DNA of 34,073 nt, taken from NCBI GenBank assembly GCA_009841055.1, contig VXMN01000332.1:1-34073 (forward strand), in the 5' to 3' direction. Source of the DNA: Acidobacteriota bacterium. Lineage in GTDB: Bacteria; Acidobacteriota; Terriglobia; Versatilivoradales; Versatilivoraceae. The translations under genes were made by a program, and so were the position numbers. Below the pieces are notes generated by a model that was not told the origin of the DNA, did not search any database, and saw only the letters and a list, made by a program, of their open reading frames with translations. Shown piece by piece: positions 24,878 through 32,386 of this stretch. The first letter of the stretch is position 1. Each line of letters starts with the position of its first letter.

Positions 24878-26091
24878 TCGACCGCCGCGAAATCCTCGAC
24901 ATTGCGGGGACCCTTGGGCTGCTGCCCCAGGTCGTCGAAAAAGACTATGTGCTGGGTTGGATCCTCGCTGGGATCTACCAGCAGACGGCCCTCGCAGAGA
25001 GTTGGATATTCAAGGGTGGGACCTGCCTCAAGAAATGCTATTTCGAGACCTACCGTTTCTCCGAAGACCTCGACTTTACGCTCACCGATCCTTCTCACAT
25101 CGACCGAGACTTCCTGGCCAGCGTGTTCCGTGGCATAGGAGAATGGATCTACGAGAAGACCGGCATCGAGCTTCCCGAAGCGATGCAGGATTTCGACTTT
25201 TTTGAAAATCCGCGCGGCTCAGTTTCCGGTCAGGGCAAGCTGAGCTACAGAGGTCCGATCGCTCCGCGCTCTGGCGGGCTCCCGCGAATCAAGCTCGATC
25301 TGACGCCCGACGAGCTTCTCGTTCTGCCATCGGCTAAGCGCACCATCTTTCACGACTACAGCGATGCACCGACAGAGGAGATCACCGTCCTCTGCTACAC
25401 CTACGAGGAAGCGTTTGCTGAAAAGGTCCGCGCACTCGGCGACCGGGCGCGACCTCGCGATCTCTACGATGTGATCAATCTCTACCGCAATGCGGAAGCG
25501 CGACCCAGGTCCACCGTCCTGCTCGATGTCCTGGAGCAGAAATGCGCCCATCGCGGGCGTTCCGTTCCGACGCTCGGAGGACTGGAGATACACAGAGGCA
25601 ATCTCGAGGGTTCCTGCCGACCGATGCTGGACCACCAGCTTCAGGCGTTGCCGCCAATCGAATCCTTCTGGGGCGCACTTCCCGAATTCTTTGACTGGCT
25701 GCAAACCGGCGTGACACCTGCTGCGCCAGCCAGGTACCGGATGGCCGCAGGCGAAACCGTACTCCGGGAGCGCACGTTGCGTCTGCCGGTCTCCGGCAGA
25801 AACCGGTCCTATCTGGAAATCATCCGCTTTGCGGCTGCAAACCACTTGTGCGTAGACCTCCAATATCAGGGATCTGCCCGGCGCATCGAGCCCTACTCAC
25901 TGCGACGCACCCGTGACGACAATATCGTTCTGCACGCCACCAGAACCACCGATGGCGAGCATCGGAGCTACCGAATCGATCGCATCCAAGGTGCTCGAGC
26001 GACTGGTCAGAGCTTCATTCCTCGGTTCGCCGTGGAACTAAGCCCCCAGGGCCCGCCTGTCATTCCGCCAACTACAAACCAGGAAAAATAG
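24874..26091 (+). CDS. abiEii: AbiEii-family nucleotidyltransferase toxin with C-terminal WYL-like domain
   Basis: The ATG at 24874 overlaps the antitoxin stop and gives 405 residues; longer frames run inside the antitoxin gene. The nucleotidyltransferase part (about 1-260) shows EKDYVLGWIL (22-31), KGGT (47-50), RFSEDLDFTL (61-70, the DxD metal site), IKLDL (139-143) and EKVRALGDRARPRDLYD (183-199), matching the AbiEii motifs. Residues about 313-387 are extra and resemble a WYL domain: VDLQYQG, RIEPYSLRRTRDDNIVLHA, RSYRIDRIQGA, FIPRF. AbiEii toxins transfer nucleotides to RNA targets such as tRNA acceptor ends in studied members. The WYL part could sense a nucleotide ligand or nucleic acid; this is inference. 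Confidence 0.85.
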   Translation: MIDRREILDIAGTLGLLPQVVEKDYVLGWILAGIYQQTALAESWIFKGGTCLKKCYFETYRFSEDLDFTLTDPSHIDRDFLASVFRGIGEWIYEKTGIELPEAMQDFDFFENPRGSVSGQGKLSYRGPIAPRSGGLPRIKLDLTPDELLVLPSAKRTIFHDYSDAPTEEITVLCYTYEEAFAEKVRALGDRARPRDLYDVINLYRNAEARPRSTVLLDVLEQKCAHRGRSVPTLGGLEIHRGNLEGSCRPMLDHQLQALPPIESFWGALPEFFDWLQTGVTPAAPARYRMAAGETVLRERTLRLPVSGRNRSYLEIIRFAAANHLCVDLQYQGSARRIEPYSLRRTRDDNIVLHATRTTDGEHRSYRIDRIQGARATGQSFIPRFAVELSPQGPPVIPPTTNQEK

Positions 26092-26132
26092 GCCCCATTC
26101 GTTGATGTTCTCCTTGTAAGCCCTCCGTTTGA

Positions 26133-26170
26133 CTTCGTGGTCCGTAGTGGATTTCTTTTTCCTTCGTAGG
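26133..26170. repeat. decayed CACGAAG-type repeat copy
   Basis: The plus strand reads TTCGTGGTCC...GTGGAT, a T-rich run, then CCTTCGTAGG, which parallels TTCGTGGCCTTCGTGGAT plus T-run at 30586-30645. It marks the right boundary of the AbiE locus, 42 bp after its stop codon. Confidence 0.4.
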
Positions 26171-26195
26171 TGGTCTCTTAACTCCCTGGCCCTCT

Positions 26196-26223
26196 TTGGA
26201 AATCCAACGGGACAGCGTACAAT
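26196..26223 (+). promoter_or_regulatory. candidate promoter of the FG-GAP gene
   Basis: TTGGAA (26196-26201), a 16-bp spacer and TACAAT (26218-26223), about 160 bp upstream of the start codon. A CGGGCC-GT-GGCCCG palindrome (26226-26239) lies just downstream of the -10. Confidence 0.4.
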
Positions 26224-26386
26224 GACGGGCCGTGGCCCGCGGGGATCGAGGAGCACGCCAAATTCTCCGGGGTTGGAACAGCGCCCCCAGCAAGCACCTG
26301 TTCGCCTGGGGCCGGTCAGTTTCGTTTCGGCCGAGCCTGTGGACATCCAGACGCCCGGGTCAAGCCATTGGAAGTTGGAGGAAGCG

Positions 26387-29269
26387 ATGAAATCACCAAA
26401 GCCTTTCCGTTTACGCAGCCGACTCGGCTCTGCCTGGTGGATGCTGGCTGGGGTTCTGATTGCAGTTCCCTGGTCGCTTTACTCTTCGGAGCCGCCTTCG
26501 GCGCTGGTGTGGCGGGAACACACCTTTGAGGATTTCGCCGACGGCCGACTGGGCGACGGCGGGGCCAACACCTACGTCTCGGCTCAAGGCCGGGTCCAAC
26601 TGGTGAACAGCTGGGATCTGAACCAGGACGGCTACCTGGACCTGGTGTTTTCCAATACCCATCCCCACCGGGAGGCGCTGGATGCGGCCATCTACTGGGG
26701 TAACGGCAAGGACTTCGACGGTTCGCGCCGCTCCTTCGTCCCCAACGACGGCGCCCAAAATGCCGCTGCCGCCGACCTGGACGGGGACGGTCAGATGGAC
26801 CTGGTCCTGGCCAACTACACCAACGGGACCTGGGACGGCATGGATTCGTACGTCTATTACGGCGGCATCCAGGAGCTCAAGGCGCGCAAGGACGCGTCTC
26901 AATGGGGTTTTCATCCCTTTGCCCGCAAGGTGACGCTGCCCAGCCGGGCCGCCCAGCACGCGGCTGTCGAGGATCTCAACAAGGACGGCTTCCCCGACAT
27001 CGTTTTCGCTTTTTCGGCCGGTTTCTGGGAGTATCGGGCCGCCACCGGAGGGTATGAATCGCCCTCCAGAATCTACTGGGGCTCGGCCAACGGCTACAGC
27101 GGCGACCACCAGACCGACATCCCGGCCCTGGGCGCCTCCTCGGTCGTTATCGGGGACCTGAATCAGGACAGTTGGCCCGACATCGTGCTGGCCAACCAGG
27201 GCCGAGACGGCAATCCCGACGTGGACTCCTACATTTACTGGGGCGGGGCCGAGGGGTTCGACGCCGCTCGCCGGACCAGCCTGCCCACCCACCAGGCCAA
27301 CTGGGTGACTCTGGGGGACGTGAACAACGACGGGCGTACGGACATCGTCTTTGCCAATGGCAAGGGCACGGCTTCCTATGCCTACCTCAATAGCTCCAAG
27401 GGCTTCGAGCCCGACCGGCGGCTGGATCTGGCCACCAGCAATGCCAAGGCCTGCGCCGTGGCCGATCTGAACCGGGACGGCCGCAACGACGTCTTCTTTA
27501 CCAACCACCACACCAGCAACAATCGTCTGACCCATTCCTACCTCTATTGGGGAGGGGATAAGGGTTTCAACGACGAGGACCGGCAGGAATTCGAGACGGT
27601 GGGAGCCTGGGGCGTTTCCGTGGCCGACCTGAACCACGACCAATTTCCCGAGATCATCGTCTCCAACTACAAGGAGCACTTTTCCTTCGACGTGCCCTCG
27701 GTCATTCTCTGGAACTCGGAGGGCACCTTCTCCGATGTTCGCCGCACCTCCCTCTTCACTCAGGGCGCGGTCGGCAACCTGGTCTCGGACTTCAACAAGG
27801 ACGGCCATCCCGACCTGCTGTTCATGAACACCGTGTCCCGCTCCCGCGGCGGAGTGGTCCCCACCTACATCTACTGGGGCAACCGAGAGGGCCGGTATAC
27901 GCCCGAAGACCGCCTTTCCCTCCCCTCGGTCGACCCCTACGAGTGGGCCGCCGCCGACCTGAACGACGACGGCTGGGTCGACTTCCTAGTCTCCAACTTC
28001 GGGGAAACCGTGCGCTGGCGCCAGGAAAGCTATATCTACTGGGGAAGCTCCGAGGGCTTTTCGGTCGACAGCCGCTCGGCCCTCATGGGCGTGGGCAGCG
28101 CCGGGGCCTCCATCGCGGATCTGGACCAGGACGGTCACCTGGACGTCATCCTCAGCAACTCCCCCCGGCCGGAAGACGGAATCAAGGGAGCTTTCATCTA
28201 TTGGGGCAATCCGGAGGGGTTCGTGGTGACCCAGCGAAGCGAAGTTCCCGGCGGAGGCACCTCCACCGTCGCCGATCTCAACCGGGACGGAAAGCCCGAC
28301 CTGGTCTTCGGGGGCAGCGAGGGGGTGGGAGTCTTCTGGAACGACGGCAGTCGTGAGTTCTCCGAGGACCGCAAGACCCTGATCCCCGACAGCAAGGGAA
28401 TGCACGGATCCGAGGTGGCGGACGTCAACCGGGACTCCTATCTGGACGTGATCCTGACTCGGGGCGGTTCGCTGGGGAAACGCCAGACCACCGGCTTCGT
28501 CTATTGGGGGAATCCCAGCGGGGAATACAAGAGCGAGGGAAGGCTCGAGTTCGCCACCGAGGGACTCATCACCCTGACGGTAGGCGACGTGAACCAGGAC
28601 GGCTGGCTGGATTTCATCTGCCCCAGCTACAACACCGGCTCCAGCCGGGCCACCATGACCAGGATCTACCTGGGGGGACCGGACGGCATCAGCTCCGACC
28701 GGATGTTCGAGCTACCAAGCAATGCCGGAACCGGCAGCATGGTGGCCGACTTCAACCGCGACGGCTACGCCGATATCCTGATCATCTGCCACCGGTCCGA
28801 GGGCGATCCGAACCGGATCGGATCCTTCGGCGACCACGTCACCGACTCCTATCTCTACTGGGGCAGTCCGGAGGGATTCCGAGCCGATCATCGCCTGGAG
28901 ATCCCCGTGCGCGGCCCCCACTTCGATTCGGTGGTGGATCTCGGCAACATCTATGATCGACGCCACGAGTTCACCTATGTCTCTTCGGCCTTCAACTATG
29001 GCGACCGGCAGCCTGCCGACCTTGCCTGGCGGGGACAGACGCCCCATGGAAGCAGCCTCCGCTTTCAGATTCGCACCGCGGAGGACGAGCAAGGCCTGGA
29101 AAAGGCCCGCTGGGAAGGCCCTGCCGGCCCCGGGTCCCACTTCGAGCACTCCAGCTCCCTGGCGGATCGTCCCGCCGGCCATGGCTGGATTCAGTACCGA
29201 GCCTTCCTGAATACTCCGCACGGCGCGGTCTCGCCCATCCTGGAGGAGGTTGCCCTCACCTTCCGCTAG
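26387..29269 (+). CDS. secreted FG-GAP/VCBS beta-propeller protein, 14 repeats
   Basis: The start at the ATG at 26387 is supported by TTGGAGGAAGCG directly upstream and gives 960 residues. A signal or anchor segment lies at about residues 15-35 (WWMLAGVLIAVPWSLY). There are 14 clear repeats built around a calcium-binding-type loop, such as DLNQDGYLDLVFSN, DLDGDGQMDLVLAN and DFNKDGHPDLLFMN, most followed by a YIYWG strand; a degenerate fifteenth blade follows. The last 85 residues form a separate beta-sandwich (WRGQTPHGSSLRFQIR ... WIQYRAFLNT). FG-GAP repeats form seven-bladed propellers, so two propellers in tandem are likely. A surface or extracellular binding role is inferred; no enzyme domain is seen. 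Confidence 0.9.
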   Translation: MKSPKPFRLRSRLGSAWWMLAGVLIAVPWSLYSSEPPSALVWREHTFEDFADGRLGDGGANTYVSAQGRVQLVNSWDLNQDGYLDLVFSNTHPHREALDAAIYWGNGKDFDGSRRSFVPNDGAQNAAAADLDGDGQMDLVLANYTNGTWDGMDSYVYYGGIQELKARKDASQWGFHPFARKVTLPSRAAQHAAVEDLNKDGFPDIVFAFSAGFWEYRAATGGYESPSRIYWGSANGYSGDHQTDIPALGASSVVIGDLNQDSWPDIVLANQGRDGNPDVDSYIYWGGAEGFDAARRTSLPTHQANWVTLGDVNNDGRTDIVFANGKGTASYAYLNSSKGFEPDRRLDLATSNAKACAVADLNRDGRNDVFFTNHHTSNNRLTHSYLYWGGDKGFNDEDRQEFETVGAWGVSVADLNHDQFPEIIVSNYKEHFSFDVPSVILWNSEGTFSDVRRTSLFTQGAVGNLVSDFNKDGHPDLLFMNTVSRSRGGVVPTYIYWGNREGRYTPEDRLSLPSVDPYEWAAADLNDDGWVDFLVSNFGETVRWRQESYIYWGSSEGFSVDSRSALMGVGSAGASIADLDQDGHLDVILSNSPRPEDGIKGAFIYWGNPEGFVVTQRSEVPGGGTSTVADLNRDGKPDLVFGGSEGVGVFWNDGSREFSEDRKTLIPDSKGMHGSEVADVNRDSYLDVILTRGGSLGKRQTTGFVYWGNPSGEYKSEGRLEFATEGLITLTVGDVNQDGWLDFICPSYNTGSSRATMTRIYLGGPDGISSDRMFELPSNAGTGSMVADFNRDGYADILIICHRSEGDPNRIGSFGDHVTDSYLYWGSPEGFRADHRLEIPVRGPHFDSVVDLGNIYDRRHEFTYVSSAFNYGDRQPADLAWRGQTPHGSSLRFQIRTAEDEQGLEKARWEGPAGPGSHFEHSSSLADRPAGHGWIQYRAFLNTPHGAVSPILEEVALTFR

Positions 29270-29272
29270 GAC

Positions 29273-29292
29273 GATCGCCGCCGGCAGCGATC
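29273..29292. terminator. possible bidirectional terminator hairpin
   Basis: GATCGC and GCGATC pair around an 8-nt loop in the 30-bp space between two convergent genes. There is no T-run on either side, so function is uncertain. Confidence 0.3.
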
Positions 29293-29299
29293 CTGCCCC

Positions 29300-30091
29300 T
29301 CACTCGTCCCAGGTCCCCCGGGCGTTGATGCCGCCGTCGACGCACACGTATTCGCCGGTCATGAAGGACGCCCGATCGCTCACCAGGAAGACCAGCACGT
29401 TGGCGATCTCCTCCGGACCGGCCGTGCGGCCCAGCGGATGGGCCTGGCCCAGCTTGGCTCTCAGCTCAGCCACGTCTCCGCCCGAGGCTTCGAAGGCCTC
29501 CTGCTGCAGGGGCGTGTCCACCCCGCCGGGACAGATGGCCAGCACCCGGATGTTGTCGGCGGCGAAATCCAGGGCCAGGTTGCGGGTCAAGGAGAGAATG
29601 CCTCCCTTGCTGGCCGCGTAGGCCGGAACCTTCTTCATGGACTGCAGGCCCTGGACGCTGGCCATGTTGACGATCACGCCTCCGCCCCGAAGCCTCATTT
29701 GCGGAATGGCGAACTTGGACATCAGGAAGAAGCTCTTGAGATTGACGTCGATGATCCGATCCCACAGTACCTCCGGCGTGTCCACGGCATTCACGTAAGA
29801 GCTCGGCGGCTGGATTCCGACGTTGTTGACCAGAATGTCGACCCCACCAAAGGCCTGTGCGGCATGGTCAACCACCTGGGCCGCCTCGCCGGAGTCGGCC
29901 ACGTCTGCCGCCGCCGCCTGGACCGCCAGCCCCTCTTCCTCGGCCATGGCCAGCAGCTCCCGGTTGGCCGCTCGATCGATATCGGCAAATACCACCGAGG
30001 CTCCCTCCCGACCCAGAGCCAGCGTGCAGGCGCGTCCAATGCCCTTGGCTCCGCCGGTCACGATGGCCACCTTGCCTTTCAACCCGTCCAT
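29300..30091 (-). CDS. short-chain dehydrogenase/reductase (SDR)
   Basis: The protein is 263 residues from an ATG at 30091 preceded by GAGGAGG. It is a classical SDR: cofactor motif TGGAKGIG, ADID after the second strand (an Asp that favours NAD over NADP), NNVG, active-site Ser in NMASVQG, YAASK, and the C-terminal CPGGVDTP and GEYVCVDGG segments. Classical SDRs oxidise or reduce alcohols, sugars or ketones in the cytoplasm. The substrate cannot be read from sequence. Its 3' end faces the FG-GAP gene. Confidence 0.9.
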   Translation of the reverse strand: MDGLKGKVAIVTGGAKGIGRACTLALGREGASVVFADIDRAANRELLAMAEEEGLAVQAAAADVADSGEAAQVVDHAAQAFGGVDILVNNVGIQPPSSYVNAVDTPEVLWDRIIDVNLKSFFLMSKFAIPQMRLRGGGVIVNMASVQGLQSMKKVPAYAASKGGILSLTRNLALDFAADNIRVLAICPGGVDTPLQQEAFEASGGDVAELRAKLGQAHPLGRTAGPEEIANVLVFLVSDRASFMTGEYVCVDGGINARGTWDE

Positions 30092-30220
30092 GGAACTCCT
30101 CCTCTCATCTCATTGTGAAATCTCGCCCGGCCGCAGGCCGGAGCTCTTCCAGGTTGGTCCCGCCCCGGCCCTGCCGTGCGGATCATTCGAGGAAGAGACT
30201 GCCGATCACCTTTGAAGACG

Positions 30221-30250
30221 AACCACGAATGAACACGAATAGACACGAAT
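30221..30250. repeat. three 10-bp ACACGAAT-type units
   Basis: AACCACGAAT, GAACACGAAT and AGACACGAAT follow one another without spacer. They lie in the 566-bp non-coding gap 30092-30657, in which I see repeats but no supported gene. Confidence 0.6.
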
Positions 30251-30293
30251 ACCAATGGGCCTCCTTTGGTGCGAAGACGTAATGGGACGCAGC

Positions 30294-30501
30294 CCACCCG
30301 GGAGCGCGGGCGTCCCGCCCGCACAACACTGGCAAGGCCTCACCCAACTCCTCCACGCGGCTCGACCGGCAATGGCGCCAGGACTCTGCTCCGGCCAAGC
30401 CCATGCCGTTCCCGCCTGGGTGGCCGGGTGCCGCATCCCAGGGAAACTGAGCGGCACGCAACGGGAGTGCATGCGGGCGGGACGCCCGCGCTCCCGGGTG
30501 G
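30294..30501. repeat. 30-bp perfect inverted repeat flanking 148 bp
   Basis: The arms 30294-30323 and 30472-30501 are exact reverse complements (the core starts ACCCGGGAGCGCGGGCGTCC). The arms are themselves GC-rich and contain internal short palindromes. The 148-bp interior has no supported ORF. It resembles a miniature inverted-repeat element or a large hairpin. Confidence 0.75.
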
Positions 30502-30585
30502 CGCCTCCTCCCATCACACTCGCCCCTCGAGGGAGCTCGCCAGCTTGTCGGGCCGCAGCCCTGCCGATGCGGCAGAGCCATCCCG

Positions 30586-30645
30586 CTTCGTGTCCCTTCG
30601 TCGTTCTTCGTGGCCTTCGTGGATAACTCTTTTTCTTTTGTTCCA
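30586..30645. repeat. CACGAAG-type dispersed repeat copy
   Basis: In reverse complement it reads AGTTATCCACGAAGGCCACG and continues through AAGAACGACGAAGGGACACG, with an A-rich run upstream. It shares order and spacing with 4515-4570, which lies in the opposite orientation. Confidence 0.6.
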
Positions 30646-30657
30646 GACAAGTCCGCC

Positions 30658-31059
30658 TCACGGCCCTTGGGGGCGTTTGCTTTCCAGGTAGGAGGCAAAG
30701 CGGGGAACCGACACGCGCGCGCGTTCGTGCCAGCCTTCCGCGATCTTCTCGACTTCGTCGAAGGCTTCCAGTTGAAAGCGGATTCTCCGCCCCGCGACCT
30801 CGACGATCCGGGTCTTCAGGGTGACTCTCATGCCAAGTGGCGTGGGGGCCAGGTGTTTCAAGTCCATGGCGGTTCCCACCGTTTCTTCATCCTGTTGCAG
30901 CAACGGGGCAGCGGCCTGACGGGAGGCCATCTCCAGCCACAGGATCAGGGAGGGAGTCGAGAGCACCGGTTGGACCCCGGGGCCCATGAAGCCGATGCAC
31001 ACCGGCTCGGTGACCACCTGAGTCTGCTCCAACCGAATATTCTGTTCAGGATTTGCCAT
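30658..31059 (-). CDS. FlK-like hot-dog thioesterase
   Basis: The protein is 133 residues from an ATG at 31059. The single hot-dog domain matches the fluoroacetyl-CoA thioesterase (FlK)-like family. Thr35 (STPSLI), Glu43 (WLEMASR) and His69 (DLKHLAP) have the same spacing (8 and 26) as the FlK triad Thr42/Glu50/His76. The C-terminal RRIRFQLEAFDEVEKIAEGWHER strand region is also typical. It is expected to hydrolyse an acyl-CoA in the cytoplasm; most relatives are uncharacterised and probably act on other small acyl-CoAs. It lies 74 bp after the SMP-30-like gene on the same strand. Confidence 0.82.
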   Translation of the reverse strand: MANPEQNIRLEQTQVVTEPVCIGFMGPGVQPVLSTPSLILWLEMASRQAAAPLLQQDEETVGTAMDLKHLAPTPLGMRVTLKTRIVEVAGRRIRFQLEAFDEVEKIAEGWHERARVSVPRFASYLESKRPQGP

Positions 31060-31133
31060 GAGTCCTGGCCCGGGGCAGATCGAAACAAGCGGTTCAAGGG
31101 CTGACCGGCATTCCTACGAAAGCCCGTACGGCT

Positions 31134-32162
31134 CTATTGGGAGGGCAAATGGTATCCCGCTTTTTTGGTCCTGACCCGCTGGAGCTTGTCGCCCGAAGTG
31201 ATATAGAGGGTCTTGCTCTCCTTTCCGCGGCCGAAACCCACGTTGGTCGGCAAATCGGGCGTACGAAGATAATCGAGTTCCTTGCCCTCGGGAGAGTAGA
31301 CGTAGATGCCGGGACGAGTCTGATCCCGAACCGCCACATAGAGGTTCCCCTCCGCGTCCACCACCAATCCGTCGGGTCCGTCCTGCGGATAGTAGTCCAC
31401 CAGCGTCTTCCTGAAAGTTGCCGTTCCCTCGGGACTCAGGTCGTAGGCCAACAGGGCCATTCTTCCCTTGTGGAAAGGAAGGTCCTGCGAAAACTGGAAG
31501 ATGTCGAAGTTGCCGTTGTCGTTGGACACCACGTAGAGCGTCTTCTGGTCGGGCGAGACGCAAACTCCGTTGGGTTTACCCGCATCGGTGATGATCTGGT
31601 GGATCGATCCGTCCGGGTCGATCCGGTAGACCGCCATCACCCCCTGCTCCATGGGCTCGTGGCCGACGTAGCGGGGATCGGAGAAGTAGATCCGACCCTT
31701 GAGATCGATGCTGATGTCATTGGGGGCATTGAACTGCCGCCCGTTATAGAAATTCCCGATGATCACGCTCTTGCCGGTCTTCATGTCCGTTCGAGTGACG
31801 CGCCGCCCCCCGAAGTCCGCCCCTTCGGCCACGATCATGTTCCCTCGGGCATCGAATTTGATGCCGTTGGACATGCCGCTGGGGGATCGATAGACGCTGA
31901 CTTCACCGGTCTTGGGGTCGTATTTCATGATGTGACCCGCCTGCATACCCGCGGTTCGGGTAAAGGTGATGTCGCTGAAATAGATGGTGCCGTCGGGCGC
32001 GGCTGCCGCTCCCTCGGTGAGGACCCCGCCGGTGAACAGGGTCTCCAGGCTGTCGTCCTCAAAATAAGCGGACTCGCCGGCGGCAACAACCCACCCGGCA
32101 TGATGGATCATCGCCACCGACAAGACCACCGACAAGATCAGAAACTGAACGGTTCGAAGCAT
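31134..32162 (-). CDS. secreted SMP-30/gluconolactonase-like beta-propeller
   Basis: The start at the ATG at 32162 is supported by GGAGGAAGG upstream and gives 342 residues with a signal peptide (about residues 1-28; FLILSVVLSVAMIHHAGWVV). The remainder is a six-bladed SMP-30-type propeller with APDGTIYFSD, SNGIKFDARGN, FNAPNDISIDLKGRIYFSD, KPNGVCVSPDQKTLYVVSND and GPDGLVVDAEGNLYVA. The Asn and Asp residues in PND and NG motifs are the usual metal ligands. Family members hydrolyse sugar lactones; secreted relatives often have unknown substrates. It is divergent from the TPR gene. Confidence 0.88.
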   Translation of the reverse strand: MLRTVQFLILSVVLSVAMIHHAGWVVAAGESAYFEDDSLETLFTGGVLTEGAAAAPDGTIYFSDITFTRTAGMQAGHIMKYDPKTGEVSVYRSPSGMSNGIKFDARGNMIVAEGADFGGRRVTRTDMKTGKSVIIGNFYNGRQFNAPNDISIDLKGRIYFSDPRYVGHEPMEQGVMAVYRIDPDGSIHQIITDAGKPNGVCVSPDQKTLYVVSNDNGNFDIFQFSQDLPFHKGRMALLAYDLSPEGTATFRKTLVDYYPQDGPDGLVVDAEGNLYVAVRDQTRPGIYVYSPEGKELDYLRTPDLPTNVGFGRGKESKTLYITSGDKLQRVRTKKAGYHLPSQ

Positions 32163-32283
32163 CGGCTTACCTTCCTCCAGGCTCAAAAGACCTCATTACG
32201 GATATCGATACGGTGCCGGGTATTCTATCAACCTCTGTCAAACGGCTCGGCCAATCGCCCCCGCTCCTCATACCCCTCTTTTT

Positions 32284-32314
32284 TTGAAGGAAAGCTTCCC
32301 GGACGCGATAAAAT
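32284..32314 (+). promoter_or_regulatory. weak candidate promoter of the TPR gene
   Basis: TTGAAG (32284-32289) and TAAAAT (32309-32314) with a 19-bp spacer lie in the 224-bp divergent spacer. The spacing is longer than ideal. Confidence 0.25.
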
Positions 32315-32386
32315 AACAACCTGTATCCACCGGCAGCAGTGTTCACATTCGCCCGGCTGGTCAATTCAGAGAGGATCGAGGTGAGC

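Noticed and set aside
26411-27808. Minus-strand frame of 465 codons
   Set aside because: Antisense to the FG-GAP gene; its apparent periodicity (VLVEV, VQVGH) is simply the reverse reading of the propeller repeats.
31137-32384. Plus-strand frame of 415 codons
   Set aside because: Antisense to the SMP-30-like gene, extended into the divergent spacer; no motifs.
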